Below are positions 41,602 through 53,105 of a DNA stretch of 64,000 nt, one piece after another. Numbering within the stretch: position 1 is the stretch's first letter; the number at the start of each line of letters is the position of its first letter. Location of the stretch: positions 1,748,501-1,812,500 of the forward strand of contig JAGTTD010000008.1 in assembly GCA_018398585.1 (NCBI GenBank). Direction: 5' to 3'. This DNA is from Simmondsia chinensis. Its lineage: Eukaryota; Streptophyta; Magnoliopsida; Caryophyllales; Simmondsiaceae. The position numbers and the translations under genes are program-made. The notes under the pieces were generated by a model. The model saw only the letters and a program-made list of their open reading frames with translations. It searched no databases and was not told where the DNA came from.

Positions 41602-44031
41602 ATGGGAAATTGTCAGGCGACGGCAGAGGCATCTGCGATAGTGATAGAGTACCCGGACGGAAAGGAGGAGAAGTTGTACTTGGCTACTAACGTCACCGTT
41701 GGTGACGTTATGAAGAAGAATCCTGGCTATCATTTGTGCCTAGTCATCCCCGGATATAGTAGGAGTAGTAGTAGCAGCAATAGCAGTAGTACTGTGAGGT
41801 TGGCACGTGTGAAGCTTCTCCGGCCTTACCATTCTCTCCTTCTTGGCTGCTCTTATCGCCTTGTTCCTTCTCAAGGTCCGTCAAAATTATATAAATGGTC
41901 TAAACGAGTTGAAAACATATTGACTTAATTTGAAATAAAGTTAAGGACAATTACTTAGGATCAATTTGGACAAACTGTAAAAAAAGTTACCTTTTTTGAA
42001 ACAATTTTGAAGAAATACTTTTATAAAAGTGCTTTTAATAGGGTATTTTATCTGAAAAGTATTTATTTTCTACTTTTGCTTCTACTTAAAAAAGAAATAC
42101 TATTTTTCTGCTTTTGCTTGGAAGCAGAAAAATAATTTCTACTTTTATTTGAAAACACTTTTTTTGAGGTTAATTTTGGAGAAATTATTTTTTCCCCCCA
42201 AAAAAATAACTCTTTTTCCCAAAAAGAAGTTTGGCCAAACAGACTCTTATGATCTGGTTAACCTCTCAACTCAAATTTAACCCGGCTTCAAGTACTCGAC
42301 CCACGCCCACCATTTTCAACTCATAGAGTTTAAGTATACCCTAGATACAGAATAGGATCTAAACTTGTGTTATTGCGTTCAAGATACCGCCCGGGCTACA
42401 AGGTTTCTCTAGTGTCCATACCACCACAGTATAGAGTCAGATATATGATAGCTCTAGATAGAGAATCTGACTTTTAAAAATCTTGATCACTAATCAATTA
42501 AATTCTTTCTACTATTATCTCAGCAAATAAGATAAGTGGCCGAGCTGCTGACTCATAGTCAACACCTAATTCACGTTATGTCAAATTTTACCAGCTCGGT
42601 ATTTGACGATCAATCTAATTTTTTTTGTTTGGGTTTGAGCAGAGGTTATGGAAGTGGTGAGGGCCAAAAAATATGTAAGGATGAACATGAATGAAACAGA
42701 CAAGTCACAGGGGAACCCCCAAAACATAAAGTCATCGGCTCATACTTCACAACCAGAGAACGACATTCAGGTAAAATTAAAAAAAATTATATAAAAGTTT
42801 ACCGTACAACAACAACAACAAAAAACAGATCCAGTGCCTCAAGGGCTCCTGTCTAAGCGGGATTTGGGGGGTGGATTTACGCAGTCTTACCCTTTCAGGG
42901 TGTAACCTTGTCGAGAGGCTGTTTGTGAGGACCCCTAACCTTATATGGTTGGCAACACGAGGACTTCCCAAGAGGTCACCTATCCTGGTACTACTCTCGT
43001 CCAGATACGCTTATAAGAATAGTTAACTTCGGAGTTCTAATGGGATCCGGTGCTTTAGTGCCTGGTAAATGACTCTAAACTATAAGAATAATAATAGTCA
43101 ATCACAAATTGAGAAACTTGACAAATTTTTTATCTTATGTTGGAGTAATCTTTCTCTTAAATATATGTGTCAAAATAGAAGTGTTATGACAAGTTAATGA
43201 AATTTTGTGCCTATTATTTATAATAAATCACATTATAATAATACTCTAATATAAAATATGGCTTTTGACTATAAAGACGTAACTTTGTTACAACAACAAC
43301 AATATTTTCAGTGCCACAAAGGCTCCCGCTTGTGTGGGGTCTGGGTGAGACCCTAACGAGGATGTTTCCGAGGACCTCAGAGTTGGTAGCTGAAAAATTG
43401 TGAAGAACCTGTAAAAAGAGCATGAAAGGGGGTAAGTAGGGAGCATGTAAGGACCATGCAAGGGAGCAAGTTGGGCCTGGATGTCATACGAGGCGTGTAA
43501 GTGTACAGACAAGTATAGAAAGTATCATCAGCGATTAGTGGGACCTCAAGGAAACGAATCCTAGGAGCACTAATCGAACAACGTACACCCATACTGTGGT
43601 CGTATAAATGAGCCTACAACAACGATGTGATACTAGAACTATGTTACGAGTTGCTCGAGCTCCTACTCCTCTAAATCAGTTACCTCTAAAATTACCCTCC
43701 ACTGAGCTCTAACTAGGGCCATCTTTTCATTTAGGTTGGGGTATGCGAGGTCCTAACAAATTGTCTTCATCCAACTCTTCTTATCTGTGTTAATGGTTTG
43801 ATATCAGTTGATATGTACTTACATAAAAATTTTCTGTATTATTTTGGAATGGAATGTAATGTAAATATATACTTTTAAAGATATTACAATAAAGTAACAC
43901 AATTACAACGATGTGTGCAGATGTTGAAACAAGAACGGCATCGTTTGAAGATAAGTTGCTCGGAAAATGCAACTACGTCAAAAATATGGCGCCCTTCATT
44001 ACACAGCATCTCTGAGGGTGGAAGTAGATGA
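41602..44031 (+). CDS. PADRE (DUF4228) domain protein, 3 exons
   Basis: Exons 41602-41875, 42643-42770 and 43921-44031 join in phase to 170 residues. Splice sites: AAG|GTCCGT, GAGCAG|AG, CAG|GTAAAA, GTGCAG|ATG. The N terminus MGNCQA has Gly2 and Cys4 suited to myristoylation and palmitoylation, common in this family. The domain follows: IVIEYPDGKEEKLYLATNVTVGDVMKKNPGYHLCL, a Ser-rich insert, RLARVKLLRPYHSLLLGCSYRLVP, and after the joins EVMEVVRAKKYVRM. The conserved C-terminal motif WRPSLHSISEG ends the protein, which confirms exon 3. PADRE genes are often induced by pathogens and abiotic stress; their biochemical role is not established. I chose the MGNC start, since the in-frame Met upstream (41545) lies near the predicted transcription start and breaks the lipidation motif. 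Intron 2 holds a SINE and an RTE LINE. Confidence 0.87.
42806..43070 (-). mobile_element. 5S rRNA-headed SINE, subfamily A, in PADRE intron 2
   Basis: Minus strand: catttaccaggcactaaagc, 5S block with an extra run of about 12 bp (plus-strand ttataagaatag) inside the box that normally reads aagttaagcgtgc, aaccatataaggttagggg, LINE block, cttgaggcactggatctg, (TTG)n. The inserted run resembles the flanking ctataagaataat just outside the 5' end. Confidence 0.82.
43291..43790 (-). mobile_element. 5'-truncated RTE LINE in PADRE intron 2
   Basis: The minus strand starts near aagatggccctagttagagc (last RT codons, compare 25.7 and 30.7 kb), runs through 3' UTR and ends tcctcggaaacatcc, agaccccacacaagcggg, ctttgtggcactgaaaatattg(TTG)n. 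The tail is shortened in the middle. Frames inside are remnants. Confidence 0.6.
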
Positions 44032-44047
44032 ACAAAATTTGTGCATA

Positions 44048-44098
44048 AAAGGAACATACCCAGTGTCTCAAGGGCTCCCACCTATGCAGGATCTGGGG
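44048..44098 (-). mobile_element. 51-bp 5'-truncated SINE (B tail) three bases after the PADRE stop codon
   Basis: Only the 3' end remains (minus strand: agatcctgcataggtggg, cccttgagacactgggtatg, ttcc). It is bounded by a perfect 14-bp duplication aaaatttgtgcata at 44034-44047 and 44099-44112. It lies in the gene's 3' UTR. Confidence 0.85.
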
Positions 44099-44343
44099 AA
44101 AATTTGTGCATACTATAAAAAAATAGAATTATCATAAGTTTTTATTTTCTTTTTGATAATTACGTCAGAGAAGGGCCAATAAGATTGGCAGCAGTCAAAA
44201 GGGCTGAACCCCGAGAACAAGAAAATTGTAAGGCTATCGAATTAGTTACTGTTTATAAACTGATAAATTTTTATGATCTGTATTAGATATATTTACCTTT
44301 TTCAGGTATATGTAAGATAGATCTTATAAGAAAGTAGGAACAT

Positions 44344-44578
44344 AAGGAACATATCCAGTGCCTCAAGGGTTCCCGCCTACTCAGGATCTGGGGAGGCGGA
44401 TGTACACAGCCTTCCCCCTTCAGGGTGTTAACCTGAAGAGAGGCTGTTTCCCAGTGCCCCCAACCTGAGGGTGAGGACTTCCCAAGAGGTCACCCATCCT
44501 GGTACTACTCTCGCCCAAGCACGCTTAACTTCGGAGTTCTCATGGGATCCGGTGACGGCGTGTTGGTGCCCTCTTTGT
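44344..44578 (-). mobile_element. 5S rRNA-headed SINE, subfamily B, in PADRE 3' flank
   Basis: Minus strand: agagggcaccaacacgccg, 5S block (catgagaactccgaagttaa), ccctcaggttgggggcac, aaacagcctctcttcagg, gcactggatatgttcc. Well preserved, but I could not find a clear duplication. Confidence 0.85.
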
Positions 44579-44790
44579 TACATGGATCCTGTATACATGG
44601 ATGAAAGTCAACCATTAACGAAGCTCGAATCAGGTCCAAATAACCGAAAGCCTTATTTGAACATGTTTACTGAAGAGCGATAAATTATTTATCTTTTCTT
44701 GATGATTGGGTAAAGAAGTAAGAACAAAAAAAATTACAACTAAAATAAACGGAAAATTGTTCAAAATTTTTAAAATGCTATCCTCTCCTT

Positions 44791-45410
44791 CTTTTTCTTC
44801 TTCTTCTTTTTTTTTTATTTTTATAATTAGCGACATAGTTGCGAACAAAGCAAGTCACTCAATCAAGCGATACCTAAATCCACCCGTAAAAGAAGGGGGA
44901 CCAAAAGAGATAACAAAAAAGACAAAAAACAGGAAGATAAACAAAAACAGGCAAAACACGCGTCTCAAAACATGACAACACACAACAACGACTACATGAT
45001 CCACCAAACGACAGGAAATTGGAGCATCGGAGTGCTACAACTGATGAAGCACGGGATTTAGCTAAATTGGATCAAAGCCATTGCCATCATTCAGATCAAC
45101 GTCACCTCGTGTCTCACCGCAGAGTACCTATTGATCAATGTCGGTCCCTCACATCCTACTATAGAGCATAGCACTCACCGTTGGCGGATCGAAGCTATCA
45201 AAATTCAGACCTAGTCTTTTACCCATCTCGATTACTCTCCTAGCCTCCTCAATCTTCTTGGCATCAATAACGCTGTCACCCCGATTCACCATACTTCTCT
45301 TTTTCTTTTTGCCAAAGGCCTTAGCCGGTGTCCGTGCGCTATTCCTGGGCGACATATTCTTCAAGAAGTCTTATAGCTCCCGCTTCTTCTTTTCTTTCAT
45401 ATTGCGCTTC
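44791..45410 (-). mobile_element. Short L1-type LINE derivative lacking endonuclease and RT
   Basis: Bounded by a perfect 17-bp duplication aatgctatcctctcctt (44774-44790; 45411-45427). The minus strand opens with a Lys/Arg-rich frame (45149-45364) containing IEEARRVIEMGKRLGLNF, the same motif as in the element at 12054, stops, and goes straight into about 350 bp of 3' UTR (gtcttttttgttatctcttt, gcaactatgtcgctaatta) and an A-rich tail. No reverse transcriptase. Confidence 0.75.
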
Positions 45411-45679
45411 AATGCTATCCTCTCCTTATTTACCCTGATCCAGAATTCAAAGAAAATAAGGATAAAGGGGTTATGGAACTGTAAGTTTTACCTCCATTGC
45501 CCAAAGTAAGGGTGTACCCTCATTACTCTTATTACCTTTACCTCTCTTTATCCGGCTGCTAAATAGCAGGCTATTCCCTTGTTAAGTTTTGAAAAGAACA
45601 ACATTAAGCTGTCAATGAAAATGTTGCTTGCCGGCTCGAGATAATTGGATGATACTTCTATATTAGGGACAGAATCAAT

Positions 45680-46044
45680 AGCGATTGGAGATGTTCTATT
45701 TCATGTAGTAGGGGCTTGGCTCTCACAAGATTATTCTTGAAAGTGATAGTGAAATGGTGATCAAGGCTATTAACGGTTTGTATTCGACTCTAGCTGATAT
45801 CCTTACTATTGTGGAAGATATTTATCTCATTGGTCATCAATATGTTCGGGTCATCTTCAACCATTATTTTCAGGGAGTAAACAAATCTGCAGATTGGTTA
45901 GCGAATTCAAGTGTGAGAGAATTTAGCATTTTTATGTGGGATCACTTCCCGAATAGAGCCCTACCTTCTCTCACTCATGCCGATGCTTTAGGCCACCTTG
46001 TCCAACGTTGCGGACCAACCGGAGTTCTTGTCTTTACCTTTTAA
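45680..46044 (+). pseudogene. LINE RNase H-like domain fragment
   Basis: Reads, after a frameshift near 45720, IILESDSEMVIKAINGL...IYLIGHQYVRVIFNHYFQGVNKSADWLANSS. SDSE-VI-AI and N-SADWLA are the RVT_3 RNase H motifs. No tail or target duplication seen, and no other LINE domains nearby. Confidence 0.6.
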
Positions 46045-46390
46045 AAAAGAGTTTTTTTTAACTAAAAATCACCTATATTTTAGGTGAGTTATCATTGATA
46101 AAAAATAAGTTTTATTGATGGTAGTTCGATAATTTTATTTATTTTAATAGAAAGTTAACGGTATCAGCATTAGATGTAATATTGAAAATTTTTTGAGAAG
46201 TTTAAGTGTGACTTAAAAAAATTAAAAAAAATTAGATAATATTTTTGATATGTATATGATTTTAAAAACCTTCAAAGAAAAAGAATGTTAAGCTGTCAAT
46301 GTGAAGCCCATTAGGCCCACTCAAAAAGCCCATTAGAGGAGCCACTTGCAGAACGGTTATCCCCATCAGATTTCTCTTCACCCTCACCCC

Positions 46391-46409
46391 CTCTCTCTCT
46401 CTCTCTCTC
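46391..46409 (+). promoter_or_regulatory. (CT)n tract in the 5' leader of the RRM gene
   Basis: A run of CT units ends 8 bp before the ATG. Pyrimidine patches of this kind are common in plant core promoters and leaders. Confidence 0.4.
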
Positions 46410-46416
46410 CCCGACG

Positions 46417-49400
46417 ATGCTCGGCGTTGGAGGGTTTCCGCCTCCGTTAGCGCCGCCATTGACCGGAGGAGTAGCCACCAGAAACACCGTTAGCTTGGCC
46501 GTATCACTACGACTAGATCAAGAAGCTTGGAAAACTCAGACTTCGCTTTTCTCGTATTATCAGTCTCCGTCACTGGTCCGTACTCAACCTCTTCTCACCT
46601 TATCATTTTGCATTTGATATAGGAATAGTAGAAATTAGCGGGAAGAGAAAGAGAGAGAGAGATTGAATTTAGAGTTGAAGATAGAAATTAGAGAGGAAGA
46701 GATATACATGGAGAGAGGGATGCAGTTGATTCAAGGGAAATTATTGCTTAGGTTGAGCCATTATCATCTAGATACTTTGATATTTTAATGTATATAATGA
46801 GATACCAAAGTCTAAATATTGGGTTATTCACACCAATTGTCCGTATACTTTACTTATTATGTCAATTTAGTCTTTAGACTTTTAATTATATCAATCTAAT
46901 CCATCAATAATTTATATTGGGTCAATTTAGTCCTATGTTCTCTGTTCCAAAAAAAGATAGTCCTATGTTCAAATTAAAGTTAAGTTAATGATGTAATATT
47001 TAACAATATACTCATGTTAGGGGCAAGTAACCCTCTACAAATCTAATCATTGACTCAATTTAACTTAATTCGTGGTTAAACTATTAAAATTTTATCAACA
47101 ACTCAACATAAATTTTACTCTATGGACTAAATTGACACAATATAAATTGTACGAGCATTAAATTGAAATAATTAAAAGTACAATAATTAAATCGACACAA
47201 TGGACAAAGTACAAGGACCTTTGGCATAAATAAGTCCTTTAACATTTTATCATCTAGATACCATGTGTCATAATTTGGTGACTTTTTGTAAGAATCTGAC
47301 TAATTTTATAGAAAAAATGTTGATGTAATACATGATTACGATGATATAAACAAGTCATGCCTATGTTTTTAATTGAAAGTTCAGCGAATTTTGATAAAAT
47401 ATTTACCGAGTATTGATTTAAATTGCCTAAGTATTGTTGAAGTCATGGGTCATATTAGCATTTTTCGGCAAAAGACCATCAAGTTTTAATGAAGATACTA
47501 ATATAAAGTTGGAATCATATTCGATTTTATCACTTCCCAACCATAATCTATCGAATGATAAAAGGGTATCCCATTGATAAAATTTTAAGATTTTAAGGTA
47601 CATAAGTAATAAAATGTTTAATTTCAAGGTACCCCATATTGTATATATTAAAATGTTAGGATACCTAATGATAAATGGTCAAACCTTGGGGTTCCTAAGT
47701 GATAATTTTTCTTCATTGAAATTGTAGTGTGCTGATTACATCCATTCAGTCCTTTGTTTATACAGACCTAAATGCAAAATGTGGAGTTAGAACATACATT
47801 CAGGGAGTCGTTATTAACAAAATAGCAAGTATTATGTCAAAATAATAATTGTTATTGTCAGGATAATTATGTGATTTATAAAAAACTACTGTTACAAAAT
47901 TGCTCCAACAATAACATCTTTTTTTAAGATGGTATGGAGTACAACATAGCCATAATAAGTGCCACGAACAACCAGGGGGTGGGGGGTGGGAGGTTTGGGG
48001 GGAGGATGAGCCTCAAACTCAAGATCTCACACTTGAGCGTTGGGTAGTTTAACTACTAAACCAAACCCAATGGCTCCTCCAACAATAACATTGTCCTAAA
48101 TTTATATATCGATTTCGATTATTTTCTAAGCATAATAATTTAAATCTAAAATATTTTGTGGTTCTTATATCTCCAATTTGGCGAGTATGTCGAACATGTA
48201 AGTCTAGGATTTTCGCACCTGATGTTAATTATTGATCTTAAGATCCATGTGTTACGAAAACGAACCCAAAAGAATAACGAAAAATTCAATGAGAAAACAA
48301 AACAACACACAAGACTGACTTGATTCAGCTAATAATGTCCACAGAGTTGCCGGGATTTTCGCTATTTATGAGAAGTTCTTACAGAGAGTTTTCTTCTTGT
48401 TCACACATAGTCCCCTCAAACCCTGAGGCGCCTTAGAATAAACCCTTGAATGGGCTTGAGCCCCAAATAAGCCCCCAAAACTTTTTTTCCCCTGCTCCAT
48501 GTAGTACAACCCATTACAGTATGTAAAAAACCAAGCTCCACAAAGCCCAACATTTTGCCATTCATGCTTGATAAGTTATGGTTGAAGTGAGAAATATTCT
48601 TTTGTTAAAAAATTTTGCTTATTTAGCTGAAGAAAATAATTTAATTATCTATATTTATATGAAATTCATGCTAGAGAAATTGTGGTTGAAGTGAGATATA
48701 AGATGTAGATTACAATTGAAAATATTTTCTTTTACGTAAAGGAAAATGTCTTCCCCTCTCCTTGTGGGGAAGTCAACTTCCTTTTTGTGGAGGGAAACAT
48801 TTGTTCCAAATTAAGAATTGCTACTCATTTATACAAATGTATTTGTAGAAATATGAAAGAGCTTTTCCGTGAAAACAAACGGAGCCGTAGTGCTAACTTG
48901 GTGGCTCAAGCCTAGGACTTGATGAAGTTTGACAAAACTCGTAAATCTCAAATTGTGGGTGTTTCTTTGTCAGGGACGAAGCGAGTTATGCTTATTTGCC
49001 CTACCCAAGCACACAAAAAGTACTGACACTGTATTGGAAGTGGAAGATTTTGATGAGGATGAAGATTTTGATTATGATGATGATGATGATGATTATGATG
49101 CCGAAGAAGAACAAGAAGAAGATGAAGATGAAGATTACAAAGATGATGCGTTTATCCCATTTGCGAAAATGGATGAGTGGCTACGGAACAAGCCACGAGG
49201 GTTTGGGGAAGGGAACGTGTATGATACTAGCACAGAGGACAAGCTTCTTGAGGAAATTGCTCAAAGTAGGAAAGCTCAGTTGGCTAATCTCAATAAGCTT
49301 AAGAATCCGGGATTAGAGCCTAAGCCCAAGAAAGTGCACAAAAATGAGCAAAAGGGTAAGTATAGTAGCTATATATATTGTACAGGTAAGAGAAGACGCA

Positions 49401-52400
49401 TTAGGTGAGTCTTCTAGAAAAGGCTCAACTTACCAAAACAATATAGCTTAGCTTTTGGCTAGGGAGAAAAAAGCAACACATCTCTTGGATGACCCTATGA
49501 CTTTCTTTGGTTACTTAGTCGGCTAGTCTATTAGCTACACTATAACAGTGATTGAAAGTGACATGTCTTCTATTCTACAACAATGGACCCAGTGCCTCAA
49601 GGGCTTCCGCCCAGGCGGGGTCCCCCGGGGGGGGATAGATGTACGCAGCCTTACCCCTTCGGGTGTAACCCTGCCGAGAGGCTGTTTCCAAGGACTCCCA
49701 ACCTTATAGGGTTGGCAACACGAGGACTTCCCAGGAGGTCATCCATCCTGGTAGTATTCTCGCCCAAGCACCCTTAACTTTAGAGTTCTAATGGGATCCG
49801 GTGCATTAGTCCCTGGTAAATGAACCCTAGACATCTCTTCTATTCTATTACAGCGAAATCTATGGATATCTTGAACAATCTTTTGAATCTGCCAAAGAGT
49901 GTTGTACCTTCCTTTCAGGACATTAATAACTCGTACTCTATGACCTTTGCTATATTTGCTTTGCTATGTTGTTTATGGTTTGCCTTTCCTAAAATTGTTG
50001 GGATATTCACATTTCATAACACCTTGAATTGTTGCATGAAATTAAATTGTCTGAACTTTTCTTTTTATGAAACATACCGTCTGAATTATTAATTTATAAC
50101 ATTTTGCAACTTCTGATTCCTGCAGCCCCTGAACCTGTTCCTAGTGGGATTCGTGTTCATATCAGCAACCTTCCTAAGAAAAAGAACATCCACCGGGATC
50201 TGAAGTCCGCGTTTCAAGGCATCTCTGCAATAACGAACATGTCAGTAGCAGTTTCCGGGAACAAGAAGACAAGAGATCCTGTCTGCAAAGGCTTTGCTTT
50301 TTTGGATTTCAATTCTGTTGAGGAGGCAACCCAGTATGTTTCTTCGCAACTTGCATTCATATAGTTTTAAAAAGTGATTCTCTAATTCTATCTCGAGTTT
50401 CTGAATCATATTGAGGTTAAGATGAGATAGACGTGTTTGAGATAGCTTGGCGTGTAAAGCAGATGCCCATCAAAAGGGTTGAGTTAATGGGAGTTGGTCA
50501 AGCCGGCTGATCATAAGGCTTGAAAGGTTCGGTTGAAGCCAAGCATGAGTTGAGCCTAATGAAGCTTCAGCTTGTAGGTGTATGAGTCCAAACGAGCCTA
50601 ATTGAGCCTATCTTTCTACAATTTAATAGTCTAAATATCTCTAATTGATCCAAGTTTGAGCCTAAATAAAGTGAGCTTAGCAAAGAGCTTGCCGATCTGG
50701 GTTTGAGCTCAACCGAACCAAGCCGAGCCCGAGCTTATGACCAGTCGAGCTCGAGTTTCAAATTTCCAAACTCTTCGAGATTCAAGCCAAGCCCGAGCTG
50801 AGCTGAGCCTCTAGCCCAACAAGCTCGAGCTCTGCTCAGCTTATAGACACCTGTAGATGGAGGAAAATTGCATACTTCAATACGTAACCGTCATCAGCTG
50901 GCCGAAAGAAGTGCTGAATTGTTCCTTTTTCTACAGAACAAGTAGGAATCACTTGAAACAGCTTGCAACATCATATACTTTGTATCAAGAAGCCTTTTTT
51001 TTTGGGTAAAAGAGAAACGAAATGCATTTAGCTCTATTGCTATTGTTCTTTTTGTTGTTTTAAGGCAAGTAAAAAGTCATGCATATTGAAATAGTAACGC
51101 CATAGAGCATGACTTGGGGTGAGGATTGGACTTTGAATGCAAGAATGTTGCATATAAGGGAGTCGTGAGGATGTCGGAATTTGTTTCAAGTCATCGAATT
51201 CGATGAATATCTCACATTTCTGTAATCCTACTTTTATTTTCACAATTATCATATTGTTTATTCCGCTGATTTCGGAAAATGAAAGTCATTTCATGTCGCA
51301 ACAGGTTTGTTCAAACATTCTCAGGGAAAACTATCACATTTGGCAAAATAGAGAAGCCTATAAAATGTGAATTACTTGGCTCACATGGTGATGATGGTGC
51401 CCATGAACCGCAATCACGAAGCATACCTAGCATCTCAAAGAACACCATGGAGATGGACGAAGACCATAATGATGGCTTAGATTTGTGGGAGGGGTCGGAG
51501 GAAACTTTTGATGAGTTCAATGAGTGTGATGATGAAGATTTTACCGAAAATTTTGAGTCTGCAAGTATGTCAGAGGATGACGAGGATGAGGACAATGATG
51601 AAAGCATGGTATTAAACACGAAGCGGGGGCCTGATTTTTTGTCAAACCGGAGAGGAAAAGTTGGAGGCGTGAAGAAGAAATCAACGGTCAACAGGAAAAC
51701 CGACAAGGTTCGGAAACTGAATATTCCAGGATCTGCAAGGAAGTAAGTTATGCTTTGTGATTGAATCAATATGAAGAATCTCTTGGGGTGTGTTGAGTTT
51801 GTGATAGTTCTCTTAGGACTTGTTTGGTGTCGTTTTCTATTTGCAGTTTTTAATTTTTGAGAAATTAAAGACTAGGTTTCTAAAACGAATTTTTTCTAGT
51901 GTTTTTTTTTTTCAATTTTTTCCTCATTTGAGTGAAAATTGAAACCAAAAACCAAAAACCAAAATAAGAAAATATATTTCAAAACATTATTTTTCTAACC
52001 TTGAAAGCCCAGAGATAACACCGAACAAGCCCTATTTTTCAGTTCGCTTTTTTAGCCCAGTGAGATGAGCTTGAACCTAGTATAGATTGAGCTCCTATGC
52101 TCACGAGCCTAAGGAGCCAATCTTGAGACGATTTATTAGCCTAATGTGCCATATCGAGTCATGTTCGGGCCCAAATAGACATAGGTAACTTTCCCAATGG
52201 GATCGAGCTCAACCAAGTTGAGGCAAACCCTAGCCTATGGCATGTCAAGCTTAAACCAACATCACCAAACTTAGCGGACTTCGAGCCAACCCCGTGCCAA
52301 GCTAAATGATAACGAGCCAAGACTCTACCTTTTCAAGGTCGGGCTCATTTCGACACCCCTATTTTTTCTTTTTCTTTTTTTCTCCCCTATTTCATGCTCT

Positions 52401-52495
52401 AACGAATTCAACCATAATGCAGGCTAAAAGTAAGGGAGAAAGCGAAACTGGCGGATGTGTTCTCGAGATATGGGTTGGCTTCCAAACAAGACTAA
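46417..52495 (+). CDS. Chloroplast-type RRM RNA-binding protein, RBD1-like (5 exons)
   Basis: Exons 46417-46575, 48974-49355, 50126-50333, 51305-51742 and 52423-52495 join in phase to 419 residues. Donors: CTG|GTCCGT, AGG|GTAAGT, CCA|GTATGT, GAA|GTAAGT; all acceptors end CAG. Residues 1-55, without acidic residues apart from D34/E36, look like a plastid transit peptide. An Asp/Glu-rich tract spans about 75-112, then MDEWLRNKPRGFGEG. One RRM lies at about 188-262: RNP2-like VHISNL (191-196), RNP1-like KGFAFLDF (235-242), completed across the exon 3/4 join (EEATQ|FVQTFSGKTITFG). A second acidic tract and a basic tail follow (VREKAKLADVFSRYGLASK). It resembles what I recall of Arabidopsis RBD1 (At1g70200), which helps 23S rRNA processing in chloroplasts; that identity is unverified. 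Exon 1 is the least certain, because it rests on phase and position across a 2.4-kb intron. Confidence 0.78.
46825..47235. repeat. MULE-like MITE ('gtcaatttagtcc' family) in RRM gene intron 1
   Basis: Left arm gggttattcacaccaatt..gtcaatttagtc and right arm actaaattgacaca..aaagtacaaggacctttggc are inverted. It carries the shared taattcgtggttaaac block. Confidence 0.6.
47245..47715. repeat. AT-rich 'gtacctaagtgataaa' repeat in RRM gene intron 1
   Basis: Phrases ggtacataagtaataaaatg, gtaccccatattgtatatatt and cctaatgataaatgg recur, partly inverted, at 40.95, 52.62-53.10 and 54.30 kb. Confidence 0.45.
48600..48890. repeat. MITE-like element ending acaaacggagcc, in RRM gene intron 1
   Basis: The right end (ttttccgtgaaaacaaacgg) matches ends at 60.93 and 61.24 kb. 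The interior has gaaaatattttcttttacg and its relatives. The left end is unclear. Confidence 0.4.
49578..49829 (-). mobile_element. 5S rRNA-headed SINE, subfamily A, in RRM gene intron 2
   Basis: Minus strand: catttaccagggactaatgc, accggatcccattagaactc, ggatgacctcctgggaagtc, ccaaccctataaggttggg, cagcctctcggcagggttac, gaggcactgggtcc. The 18-bp duplication with one mismatch (gacatgtcttctattcta / gacatctcttctattcta) is at 49560-49577 and 49830-49847. Confidence 0.9.
50450..50860. repeat. Degenerate GAGCC-type hAT relative in RRM gene intron 3
   Basis: Chains of gagcctaa and gagctcgag motifs like those at 16.1 and 38.4 kb. The ends are eroded and no 8-bp duplication is clear. Confidence 0.4.
52030..52362. 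repeat. GAGCC-type hAT relative in RRM gene intron 4
   Basis: The right end gggctcatttcgacacccct fits the family terminus. Inside are gagcctaaggagcc and gagccaa motifs. A ctattttt repeat on both sides may be the target duplication, but it is low-complexity. Confidence 0.45.
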
Positions 52496-52624
52496 TGTTC
52501 ATCATACAACATCAATGTATCTTGTCTCTTTTTCTCTTGCCTCTATTTCATAGCTTTTGCCCATATTTCTGCCTAATGATTCATTTTTTTTTTTTGGAAT
52601 TTATCACTTACGTACTATGAGGTC

Positions 52625-53105
52625 TGAGGATTTTTCATCTAGGTACCCTAATATTTCAATATATATAATAAGGTACCATGAGGTATCAAAGTTTTGTTAT
52701 TTAGGTACTCTTCAACTGATTAGGCGAATTTTTTATCAGAAATTGGCAATTTTAGGTGAAAATGCTAACATGGCTAATGACCACCATAATATAGATGTGT
52801 CATGTTAGCATATTTTGGGCAAAAATTTGTTTAATTCTAGCAAAAAGTCACCAGACCGGAGCAAAAGGTACCTATATATTGTTAAAATGATGTTCCATGT
52901 TAGCATTTTTCGGGTGAAAATGCATTGGGTTACTACGGAGTATCCATATATTGTTGGAATCATATGCTAGGTTAGTATTTTTTAACTAGAGTTACTTGGA
53001 TTTTGGCAAAAGGTATCTAAATCTTAGGGTACCTAATTAATAAAAGTTTTAAACGATAAGGTACGTCATTGTATGTATTGAAATATCGGGGTACCTAAGT
53101 GATAA
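52625..53105. repeat. AT-rich 'ggtaccctaatatttcaatatat' repeat after the RRM gene
   Basis: Left aggtaccctaatatttcaa and right attgaaatatcggggtacct are inverted. Family as at 47.2 kb. Confidence 0.5.

Noticed and set aside
48996..49316. 106-codon plus-strand frame with Met/Lys runs
   Set aside because: It is an out-of-frame reading of exon 2 of the RRM gene (GAT/GAA repeats).
51311..51769. 152-codon minus-strand frame (Ser-rich)
   Set aside because: It is the reverse complement of exon 4 of the RRM gene, whose acidic tract reads as Ser runs on the other strand.
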